This document shows positions 6,641 to 15,007 of a stretch of DNA of 40,729 nucleotides, in pieces (positions within the stretch are counted from its first letter, which is position 1; the number at the start of each line of letters is the position of its first letter). Both the position numbers and the translations under genes were made by a program. The notes under the pieces are model-generated. The model saw only the letters and a program-made list of their open reading frames with translations. It ran no database searches and was not told the origin of the DNA. Origin of the DNA: Selenomonas sp. (GTDB lineage: Bacteria > Bacillota > Negativicutes > Selenomonadales > Selenomonadaceae). Where the stretch lies: assembly GCA_022773585.1 (NCBI GenBank), contig JALEZZ010000085.1, forward strand, positions 1-40,729, read 5' to 3'.

Positions 6641-9559
6641 ATGAAGATCAATGAAACATATCATGGGTTCCGCCTGCAGCGCGTCGCGGACGTGCCGGAG
6701 GCTTCGGTCAAGGCGCATGTCTTCGAGCACGAAAAGAGCGGTGCGCGCCTGCTCTATCTCCAGACGACGGACGACAACAAGGTCTTTTCGATTTCGTTCC
6801 GCACGCCGCCGACGGATGACACGGGCGTCGCGCACATCGTCGAGCATTCGACGCTCTGCGGCTCGCGCAAGTACCCGCTGAAGGAGCCGTTCGTCGAACT
6901 CGTCAAAGGCAGTCTCAACACGTTCCTCAATGCCATGACGTACCCGGACAAGACGATGTACCCGGTCGCGAGCCGCAACGACAAGGACTTCCAGAACCTC
7001 ATGGATGTCTACCTTGATGCGGTCTTTTATCCGGCCATGCGCGAGGACCCGCAGGTCCTGATGCAGGAGGGCTGGCACTACGAGGTCACGGACGAAAAAG
7101 ATCCTCTGCGTTACAGCGGCGTCGTCTACAATGAGATGAAGGGCGCTCTGTCTGCGCCGGACGACTTGCTCGAAAGCCGTATCATGCAGTCGCTCTACCC
7201 GGATACGACGTATCATCACGAATCCGGCGGCGATCCAGCGGCCATTCCGCAGCTGACGCAGCAGATGTTCTGCGATTTCCATGCGAAATACTACCATCCG
7301 TCGAACAGCTACATCTTCCTCTACGGCGACATGGACATCGACGAGAAGCTCGCATATCTCGACGAGGCGTATCTCTCGCACTTTGACCGCATCCCCGTGC
7401 CGTCGCATATCGGCACGCAGCAGCCGTTCTCGGAGCTCCGCCGCGTCGAGCGCTCGTATCCGGTCGGGGCAGAGGAGGGGACGGACGAAAAAACGTTCCT
7501 GTCCCTCAACTGGATGGTCGGCGAGACGAAGGACGCCGAGACGATGGCGGGCCTTGAAGTCCTCGAACATGCGCTCCTCCGCACGCAGGCCGCACCGCTC
7601 CGCAAAGTGCTTATTGACGCGAAGCTCGGCAAGGACGTCGATTCCGAGTTCGAGACGGATGTCATGCAGCCATTTTTCTCGATCATCATCAACAATTCCG
7701 AGGCGGAGCGCGCTGAAAAGTTCCGCACGCTCGTCATGGAGACGCTGCAGGACCTCGCGGACAAAGGCCTCGACCGCACGCTGATGGAGGCGTCGCTGAA
7801 CCTCTATGAGTTCAAGCTTCGCGAGGCGGATTTCGGCAGTGCGCCGAAAGGCCTCATCTACAACATCCGTTGCATGAAGAGCTGGCTCTACGATGGCGAC
7901 CCCGTTGCGTATCTCTACTATGAAGACTTGCTCAAAAAGCTCCGCGCTGGGCTCGACAATGGATACTTTGAGAACCTCATCCGCACATACTTCCTCGAAA
8001 ACCACCATGTGACGCTGCTGACGCTCGCGCCGTCGAAGACGATGGCGACCGAGAAGGAACGTGCCATGCAGCAGGAACTCAAGGCTCGCCGCGCGAAGAT
8101 GACGGATGACGATGTCCGCAAGATCGTCGCAGCGACAAAGGCGCTCAAAGAGCGCCAGCAGACGCCGGACAGCCCGGAAGCGCTCGCGAAGATCCCCGTG
8201 CTCGAACGCAAGGACATCCGCAAGAAGGCGTATGCGTATCCGCTCGAGGTCAAGGAGCAGGCGGGCGTGAAGCTGCTCGAAAGCGACGTCACGACGAACG
8301 GCATCGCCTACCTGCAGTTCTACTTCGACGCGAAAGCCGTGCCGCAGGAAGACCTCCCGTATGCCTATCTACTCTGCGCACTGCTCGGCAGCGTTGATAC
8401 AAAGGCGCATGGCTACATGGATCTCGCGAATCTCACGAACCTTCACACTGGCGGCATCAGCTTCGACCTCGGCGCCTACACGGAAAAGGACGCGCCGCAG
8501 AGCTTCCTGCCGAAATTCAAGGTACAGGCAAAGGCGCTGATTCCGAAACTGCCGGAACTCTTCTCGCTCTTAAAGGAAATCCTCACCGAGAGCGTCTTCA
8601 CCGACAAGAAGCGCATCCATGAACTCCTCGAGCAGGAGCAGGTTTCCATCGAACTCAGCATGCAGCGCAGCGCCCACCAGATCGTGGCCTCGCGCCTTGC
8701 GGCGTACTTCACGAAAGCGGGGGCTTATCTCAATGAGGGCGGCCTGCCATACTATACGTTCGTCAAAACGTTCCTGAAGGACTTCGACGCGTCGTTTGCA
8801 AAGCTCCAGGACGTGGCCGCAAGCATCCTGCCGCGCATTTTCCGCACGCAGAAGCTCGCCGTCAGCATCACGACGGCAGCCCAGGACATGGCGGCTGTCG
8901 AGCAGGAGCTCGCAAAGTTCCTGCCGTGCCTGTCGCAGGAAAGCTTTGACGAGGAGCCGTATACGTTTCCGCTCAAAAAGGCAAAGGAAGCGCTGATGTC
9001 GTCGAGCCAGGTGCAGTACGTCGGCAAGGGCGCGAACTTCCGCGAGCTCGGTTTTGAGTACACGGGCGCGATGCATGTGCTCGAGACACTGCTGCGCTAT
9101 GGCTGGTTCTGGACGAAGATTCGCGTGCAGGGCGGCGCCTATGGCGCGTTCACGAACTTCAAGCGCAACGGCACGCTGTTCTTTGGCTCATACCGCGACC
9201 CGAATGTCAAAGAGACGCTCGACGTCTTTGACCAGACGGCAGACGTCGTCAAGAACTTCTCGGCAGATGACCGCGAGATGACGAAGGCCGTCATCGGCAC
9301 GATGAGCGGCGTCGACATGCCGCTGACGCCGCGCGCGAAGGGCACGGCGGCCGCGGAGTGCTATCTGCGCGGCATCACGTACGAAGACCGCCAGAAGACG
9401 CGCGACGAAATCCTCTCGGCGACGCCCGAAGACATTCGCGCCATCGCGCCCATCATCGAGGCGGCCATGAAGGAAGACGCGATCTGCGTCTTCGGCGGCG
9501 AGGCGAAGCTGCAGCAGAATGCCGAACTTTTCGACCGCATGACGCGCGTCATGGACTGA
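6641..9559 (+). CDS. M16C family zinc metallopeptidase (presequence protease-like)
   Basis: A 972-residue protein of the insulinase/pitrilysin clan, subfamily M16C, which degrades short peptides inside a closed two-half chamber. The inverted zinc motif HxxEH is present as His65-Ile-Val-Glu68-His69. The third ligand is probably Glu165 in VVYNEMKGA, exactly 100 residues after the first histidine, as in plant PreP. The rest has the usual peptidase half, helical linker and inactive half, and the length is normal. No signal peptide is seen, so it is probably cytoplasmic. AGGGAGGT lies 6 nt before the ATG at 6641. A TTG at 6638 would add one residue but is less well placed. Probably transcribed alone. 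Confidence 0.93.
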   Translation: MKINETYHGFRLQRVADVPEASVKAHVFEHEKSGARLLYLQTTDDNKVFSISFRTPPTDDTGVAHIVEHSTLCGSRKYPLKEPFVELVKGSLNTFLNAMTYPDKTMYPVASRNDKDFQNLMDVYLDAVFYPAMREDPQVLMQEGWHYEVTDEKDPLRYSGVVYNEMKGALSAPDDLLESRIMQSLYPDTTYHHESGGDPAAIPQLTQQMFCDFHAKYYHPSNSYIFLYGDMDIDEKLAYLDEAYLSHFDRIPVPSHIGTQQPFSELRRVERSYPVGAEEGTDEKTFLSLNWMVGETKDAETMAGLEVLEHALLRTQAAPLRKVLIDAKLGKDVDSEFETDVMQPFFSIIINNSEAERAEKFRTLVMETLQDLADKGLDRTLMEASLNLYEFKLREADFGSAPKGLIYNIRCMKSWLYDGDPVAYLYYEDLLKKLRAGLDNGYFENLIRTYFLENHHVTLLTLAPSKTMATEKERAMQQELKARRAKMTDDDVRKIVAATKALKERQQTPDSPEALAKIPVLERKDIRKKAYAYPLEVKEQAGVKLLESDVTTNGIAYLQFYFDAKAVPQEDLPYAYLLCALLGSVDTKAHGYMDLANLTNLHTGGISFDLGAYTEKDAPQSFLPKFKVQAKALIPKLPELFSLLKEILTESVFTDKKRIHELLEQEQVSIELSMQRSAHQIVASRLAAYFTKAGAYLNEGGLPYYTFVKTFLKDFDASFAKLQDVAASILPRIFRTQKLAVSITTAAQDMAAVEQELAKFLPCLSQESFDEEPYTFPLKKAKEALMSSSQVQYVGKGANFRELGFEYTGAMHVLETLLRYGWFWTKIRVQGGAYGAFTNFKRNGTLFFGSYRDPNVKETLDVFDQTADVVKNFSADDREMTKAVIGTMSGVDMPLTPRAKGTAAAECYLRGITYEDRQKTRDEILSATPEDIRAIAPIIEAAMKEDAICVFGGEAKLQQNAELFDRMTRVMD

Positions 9560-9563
9560 TGAT

Positions 9564-9607
9564 GCCTCCCCCTTTTGGGGGAGGTGCCCCGAAGGGGCGG
9601 AGAGGGT
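9564..9607 (+). repeat. solo GC-rich hairpin repeat (arm of the 17.1-17.3 kb element)
   Basis: Two adjacent hairpins, CCTCCCCC/GGGGGAGG and GCCCC-GAA-GGGGC, are followed by GGAGAGGGT. The arrangement matches the left arm of the element at 17129-17331. It begins 4 nt after the peptidase stop codon and may help end that transcript, though it lacks a T-tract. Confidence 0.65.
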
Positions 9608-9634
9608 AACGACCTAGCGAAATTCTCGTTTGCA

Positions 9635-9663
9635 TTGACTTTCGAGAGTTGTCATGCAATAAT
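9635..9663 (+). promoter_or_regulatory. dapA promoter
   Basis: -35 TTGACT (9635-9640), 17-bp spacer, extended -10 TGC-AATAAT (9655-9663). The start point is near 9670, 35 nt before the GTG start. Confidence 0.65.
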
Positions 9664-9705
9664 AAAGGCAATTGCGAAACAGGCTGTTTTTAGGAGGGCT
9701 TTTCA

Positions 9706-10587
9706 GTGAAAAAAGAAATCTTTACGGGCGCAGGCGTCGCCCTCATCACGCCGTTCACGGAAGATGGCATCAATTATCCCGAGTTCGCGCGTCTCATCGA
9801 GGACCAGATCGCGGGCGGGACGGACGCCATCGTCGTTGCGGGCACGTCGGGCGAAGCCGCCACGATGCCGGATGCCGAGCACCGCGCGTCTATCAAGTTT
9901 GCCTGCGAGCAGGTGAAAGGCCGCATCCCCGTCATCGCCGGCACGGGCTCGAATGACACGGCCTATGCCATCGACCTTTCGAAATACGCTGAGAGCGTCG
10001 GCGCGACGGCCCTCCTCGTCGTGACGCCGTATTACAACAAGTGCACGCAGAAAGGCCTCGCCGCGCACTACAAGGCAATCGCCGACAGCGTGAACATCCC
10101 GATCATCCTCTACGACGTGCCGTCGCGCACGGGCGTCGCGATTGCGACGGAGACGTATGCGGAGCTCGCAAAGCATCCGAACATCGTCGCCGTCAAAGAG
10201 GCGAATGGCGACCTTTCGAAAATCTTGCGCTTGCGCGCGGCCGTGCCGGAGCTCACGGTCTATTCCGGCAACGACGATCAGATTGTGCCGATCCTCTCGC
10301 TCGGCGGCAAGGGCGTCATCTCCGTCCTCTCGAACGTCGCGCCGAAAGACACGCACGACATGTGCCAGTTCTACTTCGACGGCAAAGTGGAACTGGCGGC
10401 AAAGCTCCAGATTGCCTACAGCGACCTCATTGACGCGCTGTTCTGCGAAGTCAACCCGATCCCGGTCAAGACGGCCATGCGCCTCAAAGGCTACGCGGCA
10501 GGGCCCCTGCGCATGCCGCTTTCGGAAATGAGCGAAGAACACCTCGCGCAGCTGAAAAAAGCGCTGAAAAACCATGATTTGATCTAA
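9706..10587 (+). CDS. dapA: 4-hydroxy-tetrahydrodipicolinate synthase
   Basis: A 293-residue TIM-barrel enzyme that condenses pyruvate with aspartate semialdehyde, the first committed step to lysine and meso-diaminopimelate. The Schiff-base lysine is Lys164 (AVKEANGD) and the catalytic tyrosine is Tyr136 (YDVPSRTGV). Their 28-residue spacing equals that of the E. coli enzyme (Tyr133/Lys161). The usual GTTGE motif reads GTSGE. The start is GTG at 9706, with TAGGAGGG upstream. It has its own promoter and a strong terminator, and lies about 29 kb from dapB-asd, which supply the neighbouring steps. Confidence 0.96.
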   Translation: MKKEIFTGAGVALITPFTEDGINYPEFARLIEDQIAGGTDAIVVAGTSGEAATMPDAEHRASIKFACEQVKGRIPVIAGTGSNDTAYAIDLSKYAESVGATALLVVTPYYNKCTQKGLAAHYKAIADSVNIPIILYDVPSRTGVAIATETYAELAKHPNIVAVKEANGDLSKILRLRAAVPELTVYSGNDDQIVPILSLGGKGVISVLSNVAPKDTHDMCQFYFDGKVELAAKLQIAYSDLIDALFCEVNPIPVKTAMRLKGYAAGPLRMPLSEMSEEHLAQLKKALKNHDLI

Positions 10588-10620
10588 AACAGAAGCCCCC
10601 GAGAGGGGGCCTTCTGTTTT
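10586..10620 (+). terminator. intrinsic terminator after dapA
   Basis: The arms AAAACAGAAGCCCCC and GGGGGCCTTCTGTTTT form a long stem with one bulged C and a GAGA tetraloop, ending in TTTT. It starts inside the dapA stop codon. The A-rich 5' arm could also make it work on the other strand. Confidence 0.85.
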
Positions 10621-10638
10621 AAGGGAGGCATATCCTTC

Positions 10639-11304
10639 ATGCACAATGTTTTCGACATTGTCGGCCCTGTCATGATCGGGCCTTCGAGTTCGCATACGGC
10701 GGGGGCCGTGCGGCTCGGGCTCATGGCGCGGCAGGTGCTCGGCGAAGTGCCTGTGCGGGCTGACATCGAGCTGGCGGGCTCGTTTGCCCAGACGTACCGC
10801 GGCCACGGCACGGACAAGGCGCTCGTCGCGGGCATCCTCGGTTTCCGCCAGGACGACGAACGCATCCGCGACGCGCTCGCCATCGCGGCGCGGCAGGGGC
10901 TCGACGTGCGCTTTCAGACCGTCCAGCTGCCCGATGCCCATCCGAATACGGCCATCATCCGCCTGATCGGCGTCACGGGCCGCCTCGCGCGCATCCGCGG
11001 CGCCTCGGTCGGCGGCGGCAACATCCTCGTCTCGAACATCGACGGCTACGAGGTCGAGCTTTCGGGTGCGTATCCGGCGCTCATCGCGATTCACCGCGAC
11101 CGCCCAGGCGTCGTCGCGCAGGTCACGCAGATTCTCTCGCGCTACGAGGTCAACATCGCCTTCATGCGCGTCAGCCGCCAGAACCGCGGCGAGACAGCCA
11201 TGATGATCATGGAGCTCGATGACGTGCCAGCAGACGAAGTCGTCGAGGAATGTCAGGAAGTCTGCGACGTGGAGCATGCATTCAGCATCCCGCCGATTGG
11301 CTGA
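10639..11304 (+). CDS. sdaAB: L-serine dehydratase, iron-sulfur-dependent, beta subunit
   Basis: A 221-residue beta subunit of the two-chain 4Fe-4S L-serine ammonia-lyase, which turns L-serine into pyruvate and ammonia. The N-terminus MHNVFDIVGPVMIGPSSSHT is the family signature. A C-terminal ACT domain (about residues 148-220, beginning PALIAIHRDRPGVVAQVTQ) probably senses an amino acid, most likely serine. Shine-Dalgarno AAGGGAGG precedes the ATG. The alpha subunit gene follows after 11 nt, so the two are made together. The product pyruvate is the substrate of the oxidoreductase encoded upstream. Confidence 0.95.
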   Translation: MHNVFDIVGPVMIGPSSSHTAGAVRLGLMARQVLGEVPVRADIELAGSFAQTYRGHGTDKALVAGILGFRQDDERIRDALAIAARQGLDVRFQTVQLPDAHPNTAIIRLIGVTGRLARIRGASVGGGNILVSNIDGYEVELSGAYPALIAIHRDRPGVVAQVTQILSRYEVNIAFMRVSRQNRGETAMMIMELDDVPADEVVEECQEVCDVEHAFSIPPIG

Positions 11305-11315
11305 GGAGGTCGGAT

Positions 11316-12188
11316 ATGATACAATTCAACACCGTCGCGGAACTCGTGAAGCTCGCCGAGGGAAAAGAGCTCCCAATCCACGACATCGTCGTCGCGCGCG
11401 AAATGCACGACACGCAGCGGCCGAAGCAGGCGATCCTCGAGGAGATGCAGCGCAACTGGGAAGTCATGCAAGCTTCCATCGAGCGCGGCATCGAAAACGA
11501 GGAACGATCTGTCAGCGGCCTTACGGGCGGGGACGCAGAGAAAATTTACGAGCACCGCAAAGGCGGCTACCTCGGTGCGGCGGCGCTTTCGGCGGCAGCC
11601 TATGCCGTCGGCGTCAGCGAAGTCAATGCCGTTATGGGACGCATCGTCGCATGTCCGACGGCTGGCAGCTGCGGCATCGTGCCAGCGGCGCTTTATGCCG
11701 CGCGCGAACAGCGTCATGTCACGGATGAGGCCATCGTCGGGGCGCTTTTCACGGCGGCGGGCATCGGCATGGTCATCGATCAGAATGCCTCGATTGCTGG
11801 TGCCGAGGGCGGCTGTCAGGCCGAGTGCGGCGCGGCGGCGGGCATGGCAGCGGCGGCACTCGTCGAGCTCGCCGGCGGCACGCCCGCACAGATCGCGAAT
11901 GCCTGCGCGCTCGCGATCAAGAATCTCCTCGGCCTCGCCTGCGACCCCGTTGCGGGCCTCGTCGAGGTGCCGTGCGTCAAGCGCAACGGCTTCTGCACGG
12001 TTCATGCGATGCTCGCGGCTGACATGACGCTTTCTGGCGTCCAGTCCGTCATCCCTGTCGATGATGTCATCCTCGCGCTCGACACGATCGGCCGCTCAAT
12101 GCCCCGCAGCATCCGCGAGACGGCCGAGGGCGGTCTCGCCGCGACGCCGTCTGGCAAAGCGCTCGCGCGCCGCATCTACCCGAAATAA
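11316..12188 (+). CDS. sdaAA: L-serine dehydratase, iron-sulfur-dependent, alpha subunit
   Basis: A 290-residue catalytic subunit that binds the oxygen-sensitive 4Fe-4S cluster used to eliminate water from serine. Conserved cysteines are in CPTAGSCGIVPA, AECGAAAGMAAA, LACDPVAGLVEVPC and NGFCTVHA, the usual family positions. The frame is open further upstream to 11250, but ATG at 11316 is chosen because GAGGAGGT (11303-11310) lies 5 nt before it and the protein then begins MIQFNTVAELVKLAE, as is normal. The longer version would overlap sdaAB. No strong terminator follows. Confidence 0.95.
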   Translation: MIQFNTVAELVKLAEGKELPIHDIVVAREMHDTQRPKQAILEEMQRNWEVMQASIERGIENEERSVSGLTGGDAEKIYEHRKGGYLGAAALSAAAYAVGVSEVNAVMGRIVACPTAGSCGIVPAALYAAREQRHVTDEAIVGALFTAAGIGMVIDQNASIAGAEGGCQAECGAAAGMAAAALVELAGGTPAQIANACALAIKNLLGLACDPVAGLVEVPCVKRNGFCTVHAMLAADMTLSGVQSVIPVDDVILALDTIGRSMPRSIRETAEGGLAATPSGKALARRIYPK

Positions 12189-12213
12189 ATTTGTCATCTG
12201 CGGCAGGACTTTT

Positions 12214-12243
12214 TTGCCTGATGGCGAATATATGCTTTATGCA
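12214..12243 (+). promoter_or_regulatory. possible promoter of the 12.3 kb secreted-protein gene
   Basis: TTGCCT (12214-12219) and TATGCA (12238-12243) are separated by 18 bp in the 89-bp gap after sdaAA. This is a moderate match only. Confidence 0.35.
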
Positions 12244-12277
12244 AACCAGAAAAAGAAGATAAAGGAGAGTCTTATCT

Positions 12278-12856
12278 ATGAAGAAACTCATGCGTCTGGT
12301 ATTCGTCCTCTGCCTGCTTGTCTTCGGCACGCAGACCGCGTTTGCGAACTCGGACAAGGCGACGATTCTCGAAGGCGCTGACATCACGAGCATTCATCGC
12401 CTCGCGCTCGCGAAGCCGCTCTACATCCCGTCGGATAGCCTCGCGCCGACGATGGACCAGCTCATCCAGATCGAGGGCGATGCGAGCAAAGTCGCGCGCA
12501 TGTACGTCATCCCGTACGGGGCGACGGTTGAGAGCGTCAAGACCGACACGCAGGTCGATCTCCTTGCGCTCGACCGTCATCAGGCTGCCAAGGTCTTCAA
12601 GGACAATGCGTCCAAGTATGCGGATGCCTATGTCGTGCTGACGGTGGCGAATGACAGCCGCACGTCGTTCTTCTTTGACGTCTACAAAGCGGGCACGAAC
12701 GAGCTCCTCTACACGTATCAGATTCAGGCGAACCGTTCTGAAAAGGACAGCGTCGCTACGTATCAGAACTTCTGCGAGCAGTTCTACAAGAACTTCGAAC
12801 GTTCCATCGCGGAGCAGCAGAAAGACAACGCCAAAGCAGAAAAGAAAGCAAAATAA
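12278..12856 (+). CDS. secreted or periplasmic protein of unknown function
   Basis: I do not recognise this 192-residue protein. It begins with a clear signal peptide (MKKLMRLVFVLCLLVFG, probable cleavage after AFA near residue 23). The mature part is soluble and mixed alpha/beta, with no lipobox or second membrane segment. It ends in a Lys/Ala/Gln-rich tail (QQKDNAKAEKKAK). No cysteines remain in the mature part and no catalytic motif is evident. Shine-Dalgarno AAAGGAG precedes the ATG. The gene stands alone between sdaAA and a terminator shared with the convergent glycosyltransferase gene. Export to the periplasm or cell surface is the only safe prediction. Confidence 0.8.
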   Translation: MKKLMRLVFVLCLLVFGTQTAFANSDKATILEGADITSIHRLALAKPLYIPSDSLAPTMDQLIQIEGDASKVARMYVIPYGATVESVKTDTQVDLLALDRHQAAKVFKDNASKYADAYVVLTVANDSRTSFFFDVYKAGTNELLYTYQIQANRSEKDSVATYQNFCEQFYKNFERSIAEQQKDNAKAEKKAK

Positions 12857-12859
12857 GCC

Positions 12860-12901
12860 AAAGGGGGCGGTTGCAGCACCGTGCTGTAATCGTCCCCTTT
12901 T
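12860..12901. terminator. bidirectional intrinsic terminator
   Basis: A long stem, AAAGGGG...CAGCA with TGCTG...CCCCTTT, about 19 bp including G-U pairs, has a 3-nt loop. T-rich ends occur on both strands. It lies between two convergent genes (stops at 12856 plus and 12908 minus) and probably serves both. Confidence 0.8.
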
Positions 12902-12907
12902 GTGCAC

Positions 12908-13744
12908 TCAGCTTTTCGTATGCGCCAAAATGATTGGCTTGATCTTCGCATCTTCCGCGAGCTCCTCGCTGATGTACCCGGCGCTGACCATGGCGTCGAG
13001 CACGACGAACTGCCGCTTCTTCGCCATCATGAAATCTTCATAGGGCGAGTAGACAGACGGTGCGTTCGGCAGGCCCGCGAGCATCGCGGCTTCCGGCAGC
13101 GCGAGGTCTTTCGGCGCCTTGCCGAAGAAGCCGTCAGCCGCCGCGCCGATGCCATAGTAGCCCGAGCCATAGTAGATGGTGTTGAGGTAGAGCTCGAGGA
13201 TTTCGCCTTTTGAGTAGTTCGCTTCCATGTCGAGCGCGAGAAGCAGTTCCTCCGCCTTGCGGCCGAACGACTGTTCATGCGAGAGGAAGAGGTTTTTGAC
13301 GAGCTGCTGCGTGATCGTGCTCGCACCTTCCTCAATCTCGCCATATTGCAGGTTTACGAGCGCCGCGCGCGCGACGCCGTTGACGTCAAAGCCGTGATGT
13401 TCGTAAAAGCGCCGGTCTTCGACGGCGACGACGGCATCCTTGAGGTTCTGCGGAATCTTGTCAATCGTCACATAGCCGTCTTTCTGCACGCGGCTGTTGA
13501 CCGCACGGCGCAGGAACACGAGGCGGCTCAGGCGGTCGAGGTTGCTGACGGGCGCGTCTGTCGTGGCGTAGCCTGAGGGCATCTGCTGTTCGAGCTTTGG
13601 CAAAAAATCACCGATGCCCTGCCAGGTGCGCGGCAGAAAGATGTTGGCGCCGCCCGCGAGCAGGTACGTGCAGCCAAAGACGATGGCGAGAAAAGCGAGA
13701 AAACGCAGCGGGCGGAAGCCGCGCCGGCGGGAAGATCTGCTCAT
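12908..13744 (-). CDS. monofunctional peptidoglycan glycosyltransferase (GT51)
   Basis: A 278-residue membrane-anchored enzyme that polymerises lipid II into glycan strands. A basic N-terminus (MSRSSRRRGFR) is followed by one membrane anchor (about residues 13-33). The GT51 domain then shows its motifs in order: AVEDRRFYEHHGFD with the catalytic glutamate, GASTITQQLVKNL, RKAEELLLALDMEANYSKGEILELYLN (given here in part), and YYGIGAAADGFFGK. The chain stops after this domain without a transpeptidase module, so it is an MtgA-like enzyme rather than a class A PBP. AAAGGAG precedes its ATG. It is the only minus-strand gene of the window, divergent from argC. The name mtgA is possible but not certain. 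Confidence 0.9.
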   Translation of the reverse strand: MSRSSRRRGFRPLRFLAFLAIVFGCTYLLAGGANIFLPRTWQGIGDFLPKLEQQMPSGYATTDAPVSNLDRLSRLVFLRRAVNSRVQKDGYVTIDKIPQNLKDAVVAVEDRRFYEHHGFDVNGVARAALVNLQYGEIEEGASTITQQLVKNLFLSHEQSFGRKAEELLLALDMEANYSKGEILELYLNTIYYGSGYYGIGAAADGFFGKAPKDLALPEAAMLAGLPNAPSVYSPYEDFMMAKKRQFVVLDAMVSAGYISEELAEDAKIKPIILAHTKS

Positions 13745-13786
13745 GGAAGTCTCCTTTGTGGTTTCAGGTTTTGAAAAACTGCTTCC

Positions 13787-13792
13787 ATTATA
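13787..13792 (-). promoter_or_regulatory. -10 box of the GT51 gene promoter
   Basis: On the minus strand, TGG-TATAAT is an extended -10 about 43 bp from the start codon. No good -35 is seen, consistent with an extended -10 promoter. Confidence 0.55.
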
Positions 13793-13836
13793 CCATAGCA
13801 GTGCAAAACATTTTTCACTTTGGATACAAAAAACAC

Positions 13837-13866
13837 TTGCATTTTTATACGCGAAAGTCGTATAAT
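13837..13866 (+). promoter_or_regulatory. argC operon promoter
   Basis: -35 TTGCAT (13837-13842), 18-bp spacer, perfect -10 TATAAT (13861-13866). The start point is near 13873, about 60 nt before the argC ATG. Both hexamers overlap AT-rich palindromes described separately. Confidence 0.8.
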
Positions 13867-13872
13867 TATAAA
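13838..13872 (+). promoter_or_regulatory. putative tandem ARG boxes (ArgR operator)
   Basis: Two AT-centred near-palindromes, TGCAT-TTTT-ATACG (13838-13851) and CGTAT-AATT-ATAAA (13859-13872), cover the -35 and -10. Their centres are 21 bp apart, the spacing of tandem ARG boxes bound by the ArgR/AhrC hexamer. Matches to the consensus half-site TGAAT are partial. No argR gene is in the window. Confidence 0.45.
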
Positions 13873-13933
13873 CATCAATTCACGAGCAGCCTGGGCAGGA
13901 TGCACAAGCGCAGCTCGGAGGGGGTATGACGGT

Positions 13934-14974
13934 ATGACAAAAAAGGTCAGCGTCCTGGGCGCGACCGGATATGCGGGGGCGGAGCTTCTCCGGATCCTCT
14001 ACAGCCACCCGCAGGCAGAGGTCGTCCACATCACGTCGGAGAGCCACACGGGCGAGCCGATTGCGGCGCTTTATCCGCATTTGCGAGGACTCTACAATCT
14101 GACGCTCGAGAGCATGAAGGACATCGAGGCCATCGGCCGTGACAGCGACTTCGTCTTCATCGGCCTGCCGCATGGCCATGCGATGGAGGTTGGCAAGGCC
14201 CTCAAGGAACTGCCAACACGCATCATCGACCTCGGCGCGGATTTCCGGTTCTCTGACACGGCCGTCTATGAAGCCTGGTACCACGTCGAACACACGTATC
14301 GCGATGCCCCGCGTGTCTATGGCCTCGCCGAGCTCAATCGCGCCGCCATCAAAGAAGCGAAAATCATCGGCAATGCCGGCTGCTTCACGACAGCGAGCAT
14401 CCTCGCGCTCGCGCCGCTCGCGGCCTCGCACCTCATCGACACGAAGAGCATCATCGTCGATGCGAAATCCGGCGTCACGGGAGCGGGCAGGGGACCGAAG
14501 CTTGCGAACCACTTCCCCGAGCTCTATGACAACTTCCGCGCTTACAATGTCGCGCATCACCGACACACGCCGGAAATCGAGCAGGCCATCGCTGAAATTT
14601 CCGACGAGGAGACGCTGATCAATTTCACGCCGCACCTCGTTCCGATGGGCCGCGGCATCCTCGCGACATGCTATGCGAATCTCAAGGATGGCGCGACGCC
14701 GGAACTCGTCGATGCGGCCTATGAAAAGCTCTACGGCAAGGAGTTCTTCATCCGCCTGCTCGGCCGGAACGGCTACCCGTCGACAAAGGAAGTCCGCGGT
14801 TCGAACTACTGCGACATCGCCTGGCATATCGACGAGCGCACGCACCGCGTCATCGCGCTCTCGGCCATTGACAACCTCGTCAAAGGCGCAGCCGGACAGG
14901 CCGTGCAGAACTTCAACATCGCCTGCGGGTTTGATGAAAAGACGGCTTTGGATGTCGTTCCGATGTATCCTTGA
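13934..14974 (+). CDS. argC: N-acetyl-gamma-glutamyl-phosphate reductase
   Basis: A 346-residue NADPH-dependent enzyme reducing N-acetylglutamyl phosphate to the semialdehyde, step 3 of ornithine synthesis. The nucleotide-binding motif GATGYAGAELLR starts at residue 9. The catalytic cysteine is Cys150 in GNAGCFTTAS, where most relatives have GCYPT. The active-site histidine lies in VAHHRHTPEIEQ. The frame is open upstream to 13820, but that stretch contains the promoter, so ATG at 13934 after GGAGGGGG is used. It is the first gene of the arginine cluster; argJ follows after 33 nt. Confidence 0.95.
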   Translation: MTKKVSVLGATGYAGAELLRILYSHPQAEVVHITSESHTGEPIAALYPHLRGLYNLTLESMKDIEAIGRDSDFVFIGLPHGHAMEVGKALKELPTRIIDLGADFRFSDTAVYEAWYHVEHTYRDAPRVYGLAELNRAAIKEAKIIGNAGCFTTASILALAPLAASHLIDTKSIIVDAKSGVTGAGRGPKLANHFPELYDNFRAYNVAHHRHTPEIEQAIAEISDEETLINFTPHLVPMGRGILATCYANLKDGATPELVDAAYEKLYGKEFFIRLLGRNGYPSTKEVRGSNYCDIAWHIDERTHRVIALSAIDNLVKGAAGQAVQNFNIACGFDEKTALDVVPMYP

Positions 14975-15007
14975 AATCTTGAAATCCACCATAGGAGGGT
15001 TCTCTAT

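Noticed and set aside
13820..13933. N-terminal extension of ArgC
   Set aside because: The extra codons cover the argC promoter and leader; the conserved start and Shine-Dalgarno are at 13934.
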